Positions 54,024 to 63,333 of a stretch of 64,000 bases of DNA are shown one piece after another. A program made the position numbers and the translations under genes. The notes under the pieces were generated by a model. The model ran no database searches, was not told the DNA's origin, and saw nothing but the letters and a program-made list of their open reading frames with translations. Origin of the DNA: a virus; the IMG/VR virus record IMGVR_UViG_3300031524_001640, positions 1-64,000 of that record; one strand, written 5' to 3'. Position 1 is the stretch's first letter, and every line of letters begins with the position of its first letter.

Positions 54024-54282
54024 AACTATAACCAAGAAAGAACTAGCAAAGCTAGTATCATCAACGATGGGTTTGCCCATCAGGAAATCTAAGGCTATTG
54101 TATCCATAGTATTTTCTGTCTTACAGGCAGCAATATCCCGAGGTGAAGAGATAATAATCCCTAACCTCGGGACTCTTTCCATCCGTAAAGCTCCTACATC
54201 AAGGAGATTGTGGAGATTAGGAAAGATTGTAACACAATTCAAAGGGAAGAAACGTATAGTGTTCAAGCCCGATAAGATGTAA
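53989..54282 (+). CDS. HU/IHF-like DNA-binding protein
   Basis: 97 residues from GTG inside the polymerase end. TITKKELAKLVSSTMGLPIRKSKAIVSIVFSVLQAAISRGEEIIIPNLGTLSIRKAP matches HU; RRLWRLG replaces the usual R-x-G-R-N-P arm sequence. Bends or packages DNA. Confidence 0.75.
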   Translation: MWQLNTFGQKPRTITKKELAKLVSSTMGLPIRKSKAIVSIVFSVLQAAISRGEEIIIPNLGTLSIRKAPTSRRLWRLGKIVTQFKGKKRIVFKPDKM

Positions 54283-54291
54283 AGGAAGTTA

Positions 54292-54423
54292 ATGCGAATG
54301 TTTTTCGTGACCATTATAGTAGTAATGGTTGCAGTAATAATGGATGTGGCTTTATTATATTACCAAGCCACTAAGGGAAAGCTACCATTTAAGATACAGC
54401 TTTTCCCTAATTTAGGGGGATAG
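54292..54423 (+). CDS. Membrane peptide, 43 aa
   Basis: One transmembrane helix (MFFVTIIVVMVAVIMDVALL) and a basic tail. AAAGGAAG upstream. Confidence 0.5.
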   Translation: MRMFFVTIIVVMVAVIMDVALLYYQATKGKLPFKIQLFPNLGG

Positions 54424-54428
54424 TCAAG

Positions 54429-57284
54429 TTGAGGAGAACGAAGATCCAAGTTCCAGTCGTAGGATTGGTAGAGACCGTAAGTGTAGTAAATGATCCAACA
54501 CCGGAGCCACCAAAGAAGAAAGTAAAATCATCTAAACCAGCTCCAAAATTAGTTGTAGAACACCCATCAGTAACGTTCCATAAGGGTGGAAGACATTTAG
54601 TTATACAGCCGAATGATCTCGAAGCTGTTGATATATGGAGAGAGTTAGAAGAGCGTAAACACGTTATGGAAATGCGTAATCCTGCTTTCTATGGTGTTTC
54701 TGGGTGCTGTGACAACAGCCAACTAAATATGGAGTTGTGGTTATATCTAAAGAATGATTTTAAGGACCACCCCTACGCAAAGATATTCGAAAGCTATGGG
54801 ATAAAAGTGTATATTTCTCCCACACTAACTAACTGGGCTAAGAAAGAAGCTAGACGTCAAGAGATAGAAAGTACACCTTTCCCACCGCCACCGGTAACTG
54901 GTGACACACCTCTGTTTGATAGATGTTGTGAGGGTACAGTTCTACGTTGTAATAAAGAATATAAAGTACCCGGTAGCACGAACGTTAAGTTCAAACCCGG
55001 TGAAAGATACATGGTTCTATCCACGGGTAGTGAAGGAAGAGACTTAGTTGTAATAGGTACCTCTTCGTTATCTTCCAAAGCCACATTAAGTATGGTTGGG
55101 GCTGGGGCTCGCCATGAATGGACGGCTTTCGACCCCGCTTTAGAGGGGTGGTTTGATGACTCTGAGAGTATGGATGTAGGTCAAGATAGACTACAGAAAT
55201 ACCCAGATAAAGTAAAAGCTATGCGGGACAAGTTAGCTAAGTTGAAACTACCATTATACGAACACGTCGAAGAAGATGTGTCTATGGCAGCTCTTGGTCG
55301 TGGTGTTATCAATGCTTATCTTATGCGTATGGCTAAGACATCTTTTGCTATTGCTTATGCTGAATTAGTTGGTAGCAAGAAAGTAGCTATTGTAGCCCCG
55401 GGCAATGCCAGAATCTTCTGGGAGAAGGAATTCGAACGATTAGGTTTTAAAGAAGGTAAAGATTTCATATCCATTCGTAATTGGGCAGATACAAAGAGTA
55501 AAGCTAAGTACCATTTATATTCTTATACGTGGTTAAGACAGGAAGACGACCCTTGTTGGAAAGCACGTCAAGATTGGGCTGGTAAGCTAAAGCCATCCAC
55601 TCGTGATGTGAAGGATAAAATTACTAAGCTATGGACTGCTATAAAACTAGAGAATCTATGTCCACACTGTAAGCAACCATTACAAAGGTTTGTTAAATCA
55701 GAATCTTCTGAAAAGATGGAATGGACTAAGTCTAGAGGCTATAGATGTCTTAACAAGAAATGTTCCTATGTTACAGACAATAGGGAAAATATTGGTAGTG
55801 CATGGCAATCTGATAAGTTGATCAAACATACTGGTGGGTATGTAGATTATGAATTAGCTGCTCATGCAAACTGTTATGACTGGAGGATAAAAGGACGTTA
55901 TTGTCCTAAGTGTCATGTAGCTGATGGTAATTGGACACCCGGTAGATACAAGAGACTAATGAAGAAGTATACATTAGTTATACCAGATGAAATACATAAC
56001 TGTAAGGACGATCTTACACAAAGTTCTAAAGCTACATTTAATCTAAGATCTCGTAGGAAAATAGGATTAACTGGAACTTTAATCTCTAATTCACCAATGG
56101 ACGCTTATTGGCCATTGCATTATACACAGAACGGACCAAGCTCACAATTCCCTTACTTTAGGGGAGAAGGTGAAAAAGAGTTCGACTATAAGTATTGTGA
56201 TTCTGTTACATTAGAACGTTCAGCAGGTGTGGAAACCGATAAGAATGGTAAACAAGTTCAACTAACGAAGCTTGTTAGAAAACGTGTTCCATTCCTGAAG
56301 AATCCACCAGAATTCTGGACCTTCATGGCTAGTAAAATCATTCGTCGTAACTACGAAGATCCTCTATTTAAGAAAACTCTCGTAGCTAATGGTAGAATGA
56401 TGCCAAAAGCAGATGTACAGAAGGTAGTCTGTCCAATGGATCCATATCAGGCGGCACTAATGCTGTCTTCTATCAAAGATTTTAAGAAAACCTTTGAGAA
56501 GATGGCTAGTGAGGCGGATAAGAAGAATCAACAGATCAATTCTACCTTAGTCATAAGTCAAATGACTACTATGAAAATTGCTTCTACTTGCCCAGAGATG
56601 TTGAACGAGAAGCTTGGTAGGGAGATATATAAAGGAGTCGCTGGCGGTGGAAAGATGTCGCAGATTCGTCAAATAGTAAGTGATAAAATTGAGGAAGAAG
56701 GTAAGGTCCTTATCCTTAGTGATTTCCGTGCTATGCATGAATCAGTGTACAAAAATCTATCCTCTGGTAAAACCCCTCTGTTGAAACCAGAGCAAATAAT
56801 CAAATTCCAAACATCTTGGGATGATGAAGCAAGAAAAGAGAACTTTGATAAATTCCAAAGTGATAAAAACGTAAAGGTCTTTATCGCTGGTACAAGAGCA
56901 ATCCGTGAGGGTGTAGACTTGTCCGCCGCAGACACAGTTATTTGCTGTGATTTGCTATGGAGTCCAGCGTTCCAAACCCAAGCTTGGAGCCGTGTAATGG
57001 CTCCACAGACTAGGGAGAGAACTTGTGAAATTTATATCATGTTGTCAAAGAACTCTTTAGACGAACATATCTTCAATGTGTTTTATAGTAAGATGGTTGC
57101 TGCTGAACAAGCGTTAGATCGTAAAGTTGGTAGTCGACGCGCAAGAGAAGTAGATATCCACTGGTTCGTAGAGAGAATTCTAGAAGAGGAACTATCTATT
57201 CAAACCTATATGCGTGAAGCTGGTGGTGACACAATGTTCGTACCAGAACTAAACTTATCTGACTTTGAAGATAGGATGGATTAA
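54429..57284 (+). CDS. SNF2-like superfamily 2 helicase/ATPase
   Basis: 951 residues from TTG. N-terminal 290 residues are accessory. Motif I region NAYLMRMAKTSFAIA (about 294-308) lacks the Gly residues of GxGKT. Motif Ia VAIVAPGNARIFWEKE; motif II IPDEIHNCKD (DExH); KIGLTGTLISNSPMDAYWPL (III); two zinc knuckles inserted (CPHCKQ, CLNKKC, CPKCHVAD); the C-terminal lobe GTRAIREGVDLSAADTVICCDLLWSPAFQTQAWSRVMAP (V and VI). A chromatin-remodeller-like translocase in phage replication or repair. Confidence 0.85.
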   Translation: MRRTKIQVPVVGLVETVSVVNDPTPEPPKKKVKSSKPAPKLVVEHPSVTFHKGGRHLVIQPNDLEAVDIWRELEERKHVMEMRNPAFYGVSGCCDNSQLNMELWLYLKNDFKDHPYAKIFESYGIKVYISPTLTNWAKKEARRQEIESTPFPPPPVTGDTPLFDRCCEGTVLRCNKEYKVPGSTNVKFKPGERYMVLSTGSEGRDLVVIGTSSLSSKATLSMVGAGARHEWTAFDPALEGWFDDSESMDVGQDRLQKYPDKVKAMRDKLAKLKLPLYEHVEEDVSMAALGRGVINAYLMRMAKTSFAIAYAELVGSKKVAIVAPGNARIFWEKEFERLGFKEGKDFISIRNWADTKSKAKYHLYSYTWLRQEDDPCWKARQDWAGKLKPSTRDVKDKITKLWTAIKLENLCPHCKQPLQRFVKSESSEKMEWTKSRGYRCLNKKCSYVTDNRENIGSAWQSDKLIKHTGGYVDYELAAHANCYDWRIKGRYCPKCHVADGNWTPGRYKRLMKKYTLVIPDEIHNCKDDLTQSSKATFNLRSRRKIGLTGTLISNSPMDAYWPLHYTQNGPSSQFPYFRGEGEKEFDYKYCDSVTLERSAGVETDKNGKQVQLTKLVRKRVPFLKNPPEFWTFMASKIIRRNYEDPLFKKTLVANGRMMPKADVQKVVCPMDPYQAALMLSSIKDFKKTFEKMASEADKKNQQINSTLVISQMTTMKIASTCPEMLNEKLGREIYKGVAGGGKMSQIRQIVSDKIEEEGKVLILSDFRAMHESVYKNLSSGKTPLLKPEQIIKFQTSWDDEARKENFDKFQSDKNVKVFIAGTRAIREGVDLSAADTVICCDLLWSPAFQTQAWSRVMAPQTRERTCEIYIMLSKNSLDEHIFNVFYSKMVAAEQALDRKVGSRRAREVDIHWFVERILEEELSIQTYMREAGGDTMFVPELNLSDFEDRMD

Positions 57285-57964
57285 TGATACAACTAACTAA
57301 TAACCAAACTACTCCAAAACTAATTCTTACGAAAAGAAATAGTTTTAAGGGAGAGGTAAAGAACTTAGAATTCCCATTAGTATACGGGCATACTTGTCCT
57401 GTATGTAAAAATGTGATGCAAGCTCTATTCAAAACCCCTACCCCGATAAATCTTTGGCCTTACGAAGAGACAGACGTCTTATCTCAGGGAGCAAAGAATG
57501 CAGGAGAGTTGTTAAAAACCTTGCCTAATAACAAATCTGATTATGGGGAAAGCTGCTATGAAGTCAGCTTTCACCCAGCAGGTGGTGGGTCACAGAAAAT
57601 TCGTCTGAAGAACCATATTATGCGAGTTAGAGCATTAGCAGAAAGACAACTCACTGGAGAGGGATTGTTCGAAGTTGGAGAGAGGTGTTGTCCAAAGACT
57701 GGTATCTTCAGTGTTAAACAATCTCTCTTAATAAAGGATTTCTGCTTGTTTTCTATGGTGCAATCTGCTAAACTGAATTTATACAATCTACCAAACATCG
57801 ATCAGATTATAAAGGGAGACGATGATACGATAGGTCGACTAGTCCCAGCGATAGGTGAAGCTCCACCAGTTATTATCCTTGACCGTGGTAGGCTAGTAGC
57901 TGGGTTTAACTTCTATGTTGAACCCAGATTAGAGCAATATAAGAAAAAAGCTACTGGTAAGTAG
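57284..57964 (+). CDS. Hypothetical protein, 226 aa
   Basis: TAATG overlap with the helicase gene. CPVCKNVMQALF zinc knuckle near residue 44; KIRLKNHIMRVRALAERQL later. Probably works with the helicase, by position. Not recognised. Confidence 0.65.
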   Translation: MIQLTNNQTTPKLILTKRNSFKGEVKNLEFPLVYGHTCPVCKNVMQALFKTPTPINLWPYEETDVLSQGAKNAGELLKTLPNNKSDYGESCYEVSFHPAGGGSQKIRLKNHIMRVRALAERQLTGEGLFEVGERCCPKTGIFSVKQSLLIKDFCLFSMVQSAKLNLYNLPNIDQIIKGDDDTIGRLVPAIGEAPPVIILDRGRLVAGFNFYVEPRLEQYKKKATGK

Positions 57965-58132
57965 CAGAACTCCTCAAATATATGAGGACATCTTACAATT
58001 ACAACTGCTGTTCAGGAAATGGAGCTGTGGTTTAGTTCATCAAAATGTAGTACTATCTTAGGTCTCATAAGGACTTCGCAAGAATTGATACCAAGGGTGT
58101 ATGAATATATCAAGAAATATAGGAGAAATATC

Positions 58133-58543
58133 TTGAGTTGCTTCCGCACGCAAAACACAGAAATGAATGACAAGGTGACTCTTTGTGACGCCTTGAAGTC
58201 TTTGGGATACAAGCCAGAGGTTAATGACAAGAAGGAAAGCGTTCGTGGTCACGGTTCTGAGACCTACAAGGCTGAGATCATCCTGAAGAAGGAAGATATC
58301 GGCGATGGTGGGGATATCGGATTCTCGATGGGCAAGGACGGCAAGTACAATGTAGTTGGTGATGAGTACGTTCTACGTAAGTCAGATCACAAGCTATCTG
58401 CTATCACCAAGCAGGTAGTTCCAGCCTATGCTGTAGCTAAGGCAAAGAAAATTGCCAAGAACGCTGGCATGGAATTCATTGGTTATCGCCAGGTAACTAA
58501 GAACGGAAAGCCCGTTCAGCAACTACAATTCCGCCACGTATAA
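58133..58543 (+). CDS. DUF1257/Ycf35-like protein, copy 1
   Basis: 136 residues from TTG (SD AGGAGA). The start aligns with the family's MSHFxxIxTxI (here xSCFRTQNTEM); LCDALKSLGY, AEIILKKEDIGDGGDIGFSMGKDGKYNVV and a C-terminal basic part. Function unknown; often adjacent to DUF2997 and AAA ATPases. The 168 bases before it hold CCTCA/TGAGG and no gene. Confidence 0.75.
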   Translation: MSCFRTQNTEMNDKVTLCDALKSLGYKPEVNDKKESVRGHGSETYKAEIILKKEDIGDGGDIGFSMGKDGKYNVVGDEYVLRKSDHKLSAITKQVVPAYAVAKAKKIAKNAGMEFIGYRQVTKNGKPVQQLQFRHV

Positions 58544-58549
58544 TCAGTT

Positions 58550-58585
58550 GTGGGGCTATATGCAATGTATAGCCCCACTATTTTA
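58550..58585 (+). terminator. Intrinsic terminator
   Basis: GTGGGGCTATA-TGCAATG-TATAGCCCCAC followed by TATTTTAT. Confidence 0.8.
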
Positions 58586-58607
58586 TAATAGATAGTAGAA
58601 GGATAAA

Positions 58608-59039
58608 ATGTCTGCTTACAGAACACTAGATACAAATATGTCAAATCAAGAATGCCTTGTTGATTCCTTAAAGGAAATGAAATTCAGGGGAATTAAAGAA
58701 GGTGAACAAGCTAATCCAGAATCACACGCAGAGGCTCAGAATTTAGAGGGCTACCACGGTGAGAAGAGGAAAGATACGGCAGAGATAATAATTAGACGTA
58801 AGGAAGTTGGTAATGCGTCTAATGATATTGGTTTTAAGAGGGGTCCTGATGGCAACTTCAAAGCTATCATCTCTCAGTTTGATTCAAGTTTTCACAACGA
58901 AGCTTGGATGAAACAGTTGAAACAGAAGTACGCTGAGAAACATGCTAGAAAGATAGCTAATGGTTCTAATCTTAGCTTTCAGGGGAGAACTGTAACCCCA
59001 CAAGGTGCTATAAAACTAACATTCAAGGTGGGTATCTAA
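58608..59039 (+). CDS. DUF1257/Ycf35-like protein, copy 2
   Basis: 143 residues. MSAYRTLDTNMSNQECLVDSLKEMKF, AEIIIRRKEVGNASNDIGFKRGPDGNFKAI and AEKHARKIANGSNLSFQG parallel copy 1. A tandem divergent duplicate. Confidence 0.75.
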   Translation: MSAYRTLDTNMSNQECLVDSLKEMKFRGIKEGEQANPESHAEAQNLEGYHGEKRKDTAEIIIRRKEVGNASNDIGFKRGPDGNFKAIISQFDSSFHNEAWMKQLKQKYAEKHARKIANGSNLSFQGRTVTPQGAIKLTFKVGI

Positions 59040-59070
59040 TCTAGGATACCCTATAATAAGGAGAAAAGAC

Positions 59071-59265
59071 ATGGCGGATAAAATTGTGACAGTTGAAATA
59101 GATGGTGATGGTAACTTCAGTCTGGATTTAGAGGGCTTTAAGGGTAAGGGCTGTAAGGACGTCGCGAAGGCTTTCGAAGCTATGGGTAAGGTGAAATCTG
59201 AGACTATCAAATCAGATTATCACAAGGAACAACCCAACGTAAACAAGTTGAATGTAGGAAAGTAG
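59071..59265 (+). CDS. DUF2997-like protein
   Basis: 64 residues. VTVEIDGDGNFSLDLEGFKGKGCKDVAKAFEAMGKV: the usual small partner of DUF1257. AAGGAG upstream. Confidence 0.75.
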   Translation: MADKIVTVEIDGDGNFSLDLEGFKGKGCKDVAKAFEAMGKVKSETIKSDYHKEQPNVNKLNVGK

Positions 59266-59268
59266 ACA

Positions 59269-59589
59269 ATGGATAAAGTCGTATTAGTTCGCGAAGAATT
59301 AGTTCCTCCAACAGTCCTGACGGACCCAATAGAATGTCCAAAATGTAAGGGGCACACTCTTACTTTGCGAGGCGAAATACGCAGAGATATCCAACAGGAA
59401 GTTGTTGATGGCAAAAGTATTAGTAAAACAATCTCAGAGGAAGTAGAAATAACCTTGGGGGCTATAGAATGTCACAATTGCAATATCAACTTCCTGATAA
59501 CTTCGATGGATCAGTGGGAACTACATCTCAAAATAGCCGAGCTAGCAGAAGAGCTATCGAAACATACAGGGAAGGGCAAACCATGTTAG
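59269..59589 (+). CDS. Zinc-ribbon protein, 106 aa
   Basis: CPKCKGHTLTLRGE and CHNCNINFLITSMDQW form two CxxC knuckles. Its stop overlaps the radical SAM start. Confidence 0.65.
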   Translation: MDKVVLVREELVPPTVLTDPIECPKCKGHTLTLRGEIRRDIQQEVVDGKSISKTISEEVEITLGAIECHNCNINFLITSMDQWELHLKIAELAEELSKHTGKGKPC

Positions 59590-60290
59590 TCTACAGTAAA
59601 ATTGATTCGTCAACTGCCAACGGCCCAGGGAATCGGGCCGTTCTTTGGTTCGCTGGTTGTTCACTTGGGTGTCCGGGATGTTGGAATCCTGACACTCATG
59701 CTTTCGATAACAAGAAAGAAACTTATCTATCAGAGATTATTGACTGGGTAAAGGGTCTTAAAGACGTAGAAGGTATTACCTTCTCTGGCGGCGAACCTTT
59801 CCAGCAAGCACAGTTCTTGTACTTGTTATGTGATGCTATTAGAAGAGAGCGACCAGATCTAACTATAGGTTCATTCAGTGGTTACACCATAAAAGAATTA
59901 GAGACTGGTAAATTCAAGTGGAAGTCAGCAGAAACTGGGGATTGGAAGGCTGGTAGCCCAGAATTATGGTGTGCTATCAAGAGCTTATTGGATTGGGGTG
60001 TATTTGGCAGGTACAACCAGTTAGTTAGAGCTACCTCTGACCCACTTCGTGGTTCGTTGAACCAAGAAGTAGTGTTCTTCACTGATAAGTATTCAGAGAA
60101 GGACCTTCAGCCTCAAATCATGGAAGTTATCATTGATGAGGATGCATTAACACAGATAACTGGCTTCCCACCGGAGAAGTTCTTGGAAGAGTTCGCCCCA
60201 AGTAAGCCAACTACAATGGATCAATTATTAGCACAGCACACCAATGCTAAGAATTCAGACGATCCGGGCGATAACTTGGTACCTGTATAA
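59583..60290 (+). CDS. Radical SAM 4Fe-4S protein (NrdG-like)
   Basis: 235 residues from ATG 59583 (SD AGGGAAGG). LWFAGCSLGCPGCWNPDTH gives the CxxxxCxxC-type cluster site of activase-like radical SAM enzymes, GITFSGGEPFQQAQFL the SAM-binding GGE motif. NrdG homologues activate glycyl-radical enzymes; no class III RNR is in the window, so another target is likely. Linked to DUF1257/DUF2997 by position. Confidence 0.85.
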   Translation: MLVYSKIDSSTANGPGNRAVLWFAGCSLGCPGCWNPDTHAFDNKKETYLSEIIDWVKGLKDVEGITFSGGEPFQQAQFLYLLCDAIRRERPDLTIGSFSGYTIKELETGKFKWKSAETGDWKAGSPELWCAIKSLLDWGVFGRYNQLVRATSDPLRGSLNQEVVFFTDKYSEKDLQPQIMEVIIDEDALTQITGFPPEKFLEEFAPSKPTTMDQLLAQHTNAKNSDDPGDNLVPV

Positions 60291-60754
60291 TGAGTAACCC
60301 AACAATCTGTGATAGTTGTAAGAATGGTGATCATTCAGCACACGATGAAAGTGTATGGGCATTAGGCTGTCAAAATAATTATTGTGAATGTCAAGCTCCT
60401 CACCCTAGTAGAGTTGGGCAAACATTATCAACTCCAAACGGAGCGGCTCTAATCGCGGCGGAGCGGCAACGGCAGATCACAGTGGAGGGTTGGACGCCAG
60501 AACATGACGATGAACACAGTGATTGCGAATTGACCGCTGTTGCCAAGTGTTATTTGTGCGCGAACGGTTGTCTGCACCCAGAGCGCGCTCCATTAAACGA
60601 GATTTTCTGGCCCCCAAAATGGAGTGATGAGTGGTGGAAGCCGTCGCCTGACCCTATCCGCAATCTCGTGAAAGCGGGTGCACTCATCGCAGCAGAGATT
60701 GATAGACTACAGCGCTTGCCCGCTGCCCACGAAGGGGAGAAGAAGACTAAATGA
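60290..60754 (+). CDS. Phage protein with Cys-rich N-terminus
   Basis: 154 residues. CDSCKNGDHSAHD then NGAALIAAERQRQITVEGWTPEHDDEHSDCEL, WPPKWSDEWWKPSPDPIRNLVKAGALIAAEIDRL, a pattern widespread in phages of GC-rich hosts. Base composition turns GC-rich near 60440, inside this gene, so it may be a fusion of native and acquired parts. Confidence 0.75.
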   Translation: MSNPTICDSCKNGDHSAHDESVWALGCQNNYCECQAPHPSRVGQTLSTPNGAALIAAERQRQITVEGWTPEHDDEHSDCELTAVAKCYLCANGCLHPERAPLNEIFWPPKWSDEWWKPSPDPIRNLVKAGALIAAEIDRLQRLPAAHEGEKKTK

Positions 60755-61158
60755 ATCTACCAGAAGAGGTATTTCAAGCAGCTAAACAAGCGAGTATCAA
60801 AGCACTGAACGAAGCGGGATACTCATACAGTCCTGAGTGGTCAGGCTGGCGTATCGTTATTAAAACCGCAGCCGACCACCTACCCGGCAAGCTACTGGAG
60901 CCACCAACACCGGAGGAAATAGGCGACGCTGTCGAAACGATAGAAGCCACAACAGGTAAGCAGTATGGAGGCTTGGCCACCACGATTCTTCGTGATTTTG
61001 TTGCCTGCCGCAATGATTCCCTTGTGCCAGTCAATAAGAGGCAGGAGATATTGCTTAATAAGTTGCAGTATTTTTTCCAAGGTAGTAGGAGCTTGAAAAA
61101 GGAAGCCGCTGACGCAATCCTCGCCGCCCTTGACGCGGCAGAAGGGAAGAAGGGATGA
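60751..61158 (+). CDS. Hypothetical protein, 135 aa
   Basis: GC-rich codons. MNLPEEVFQAAKQASIKALNEAGY; helical. ATGA overlaps on both sides. Confidence 0.6.
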   Translation: MNLPEEVFQAAKQASIKALNEAGYSYSPEWSGWRIVIKTAADHLPGKLLEPPTPEEIGDAVETIEATTGKQYGGLATTILRDFVACRNDSLVPVNKRQEILLNKLQYFFQGSRSLKKEAADAILAALDAAEGKKG

Positions 61159-61325
61159 GTTACGATCCAATTTGGTGTTCATGCCCACCAAAGAAGCGAA
61201 TCCTGAAGTATGGGGGAGATTGCAAGCTGATGTGCGCCCGTTGTGGATTCTGGATTAACGAGAACGAGAAACCTCCAGAGCCTAAGCCGAGTTTGATCCA
61301 ACGGATAAGGGAAGGGAAATTATGA
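61155..61325 (+). CDS. Zinc-ribbon protein, 56 aa
   Basis: IWCSCPPKKRILKYGGDCKLMCARCGFWINE. ATGA overlap with the next gene. Confidence 0.6.
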   Translation: MSYDPIWCSCPPKKRILKYGGDCKLMCARCGFWINENEKPPEPKPSLIQRIREGKL

Positions 61326-61630
61326 ACGTCGAACATTACACGAGCTTTTCTCATTGTCCGATGTGCGGGCAAGCCGCGATCAACGGGAATTTTCTATGTG
61401 GGTGCGTACCTGAACCATCGGTTACCACCAGCAAGCTTGGCGGCAGTATCCCGAAGATACCGGACGCGCCCGACGTATCGTGTGAAGCGTGCGACCGTGG
61501 GGAGAAAACGATCACGCCTCCATTCAGTTCGATTCTTGGGCCGGGGCTTCCGGTGCATCATCCTAGCGGGATGTTGTGCTCAAAGTTTCTGCCGAAGCTA
61601 CCGGACGCGGCAGGAAAGAGGAATTCATGA
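61322..61630 (+). CDS. Cys-rich hypothetical protein, 102 aa
   Basis: CPMCGQAAINGNFLCGC and CEACDRGEK. Contains PKIPDAPDV, a phrase repeated in the next gene (KIPDAPYED), so linker sequence was reused. Confidence 0.6.
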   Translation: MNVEHYTSFSHCPMCGQAAINGNFLCGCVPEPSVTTSKLGGSIPKIPDAPDVSCEACDRGEKTITPPFSSILGPGLPVHHPSGMLCSKFLPKLPDAAGKRNS

Positions 61631-62652
61631 GACAGGAATTTGAGCTATCACAGCAGCAATTGGATCGCATCCTTGGCGCGAGTAAACCTGTTCCGTACAT
61701 CGCTGTCCAGTGCGGGGAGCCATCTAGTCCGCAGGAGAACGCTAACAGAGCGTGGCAGTCCGTTGCACTGGAACTCGGGTTTGTATGGGATTCCGCCGAA
61801 CCTGTACGCAGCAAGGGTGATCGGTTTATAACAGCGGAGGCCATACATCAAACACTACCGCCCTGCAAAGGAAAGAATTGTGGCTGCACGGATGGGCGCA
61901 GTCACTCACCGGAATGCCTTGCGGAATATGAGATTGCGACGAAGATACCGGACGCGCCTTACGAAGACATCTTCGGAGGAAATAATCCGGAGCACGACAA
62001 GCGGTTCGCAGAAGAGAACATGCCTGACCCAGCGCGTGGAATAAAGAAGTCGGAGGCCAGCCCAAAGCACGCTTACGCGCACCTCGATGCATCTAACATC
62101 CTGAAACGTATTGTCGAACATGATCCGGCAGAGGCCAACCAGCCCGCGCCGGAGCCGATCGTGCAGCCTGACCCGAAGGTAACGCCGCCAATGACTTGCG
62201 ATTGCTGCCACGGAAAGTTGCCGTGTGCTGCACATGGCAGTCCCGCACCGGAGACGACTGACCCCGAAGTAGCACCGCGCAAGAAATGTAACTACGTTGG
62301 TGCTCCGGCCATCTTTGCACTCGAAACGGCGTGCCGCCAGCTCACCGAGGCATTCGGCGGTTGGGGGTGCTACCTTGTCGGATCATCCCTTGATCGTCCT
62401 GACTGGCGTGATGTAGATGTGCGGTTCATCATGTCGGACGAACAGTTTGCCACAGAGTTTCCCGGCGCTGGTAGATGCTGGGAACAGGATGCGAAGTGGC
62501 TGCTGCTGACTGTTGCTATTTCGGAACGGCTGTCAAAGATTACAGGACTTCCGATTGACTTCCAGATTCAACCGAGGACATATGCCAACGAACGACATAG
62601 AGGATCACGGATTGCGCTGGGTATGCATATTGGAAAAGAGGAAACAAGATGA
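61627..62652 (+). CDS. Phage protein with C-terminal nucleotidyltransferase-like domain
   Basis: 341 residues from ATG 61627. The N-terminal QCGEPSSPQENANRAWQSVALELGF and ECLAEYEIAT parts are common phage modules joined by Pro-rich linkers. The C-terminal FGGWGCYLVGSSLDRPDWRDVDVRFIM has the GS...DxD layout of polymerase-beta-fold transferases, then GLPIDFQIQPRTYANERHRG. Mosaic and GC-rich. Confidence 0.7.
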   Translation: MRQEFELSQQQLDRILGASKPVPYIAVQCGEPSSPQENANRAWQSVALELGFVWDSAEPVRSKGDRFITAEAIHQTLPPCKGKNCGCTDGRSHSPECLAEYEIATKIPDAPYEDIFGGNNPEHDKRFAEENMPDPARGIKKSEASPKHAYAHLDASNILKRIVEHDPAEANQPAPEPIVQPDPKVTPPMTCDCCHGKLPCAAHGSPAPETTDPEVAPRKKCNYVGAPAIFALETACRQLTEAFGGWGCYLVGSSLDRPDWRDVDVRFIMSDEQFATEFPGAGRCWEQDAKWLLLTVAISERLSKITGLPIDFQIQPRTYANERHRGSRIALGMHIGKEETR

Positions 62653-63062
62653 CTGCCCCGAAGGTAACGCCAGCGGAGCCGATCAAACGATACCGTGTTC
62701 TGGTATTCAAAGGCGGCGATGAAATACAAGCTTACGAGCATCCCGAAGGTTCTTTCGTACTCTATCATGACCACGCCGCCTACGCTGCCCATATCGCCGC
62801 CCCGCTGGAGGCCGAGAACACCACGCTCAAGGCCCGCGTGGCGGCATGGGAACAGTGGCGAGATTTAGAGAAGGTTCGCAATGCAACGGCACTCGCAGGA
62901 GTGAGGGAGGAGAATACCGCGCTCAAGGCCCGCGTCGTAGAGTTGGAGGCGGCATTAGATAAGCTGGCGCGTCTTGGCAACGAACCGGACTTCGGAAATA
63001 GCAGGGGAAACGAGATTGCGCGGGCGGCGCTTGCCGGGAAAGCCAATGGAGGGACGAAGTGA
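62649..63062 (+). CDS. Coiled-coil phage protein, 137 aa
   Basis: An N-terminal strand region (YRVLVFKGGDEIQAYEHPEG), then heptads containing a repeated motif (ENTTLKARV...ENTALKARV). GC-rich; last gene of the island. Confidence 0.65.
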   Translation: MTAPKVTPAEPIKRYRVLVFKGGDEIQAYEHPEGSFVLYHDHAAYAAHIAAPLEAENTTLKARVAAWEQWRDLEKVRNATALAGVREENTALKARVVELEAALDKLARLGNEPDFGNSRGNEIARAALAGKANGGTK

Positions 63063-63088
63063 AGCACGAGGACGTGAAGGGATAAACT

Positions 63089-63322
63089 ATGGCATCAGTA
63101 GTTAAAAACAAAAATTATGGCTTATGCGACTTTTGTAAGAGTCTTATTTCTAAAGAGAAAGGTATGTGGGGAATTTGGGTTCATGAGAATGGTCTGAAAT
63201 ATTGCTCAACTCCAATCGCTAAGCCACGAGTAGCTAAACCTACAAAGCCTGACGGACGAAAAGACTCAGATGATGATAATAACTATGACAAATTCGACCC
63301 AATTGACCCAAACTTCTTGTAA
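63089..63322 (+). CDS. Zinc-binding hypothetical protein, 77 aa
   Basis: GLCDFCKSLISKEKG and an acidic Asp/Asn tail. AT-rich composition resumes here. Confidence 0.6.
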   Translation: MASVVKNKNYGLCDFCKSLISKEKGMWGIWVHENGLKYCSTPIAKPRVAKPTKPDGRKDSDDDNNYDKFDPIDPNFL

Positions 63323-63333
63323 AGGGAAATATA

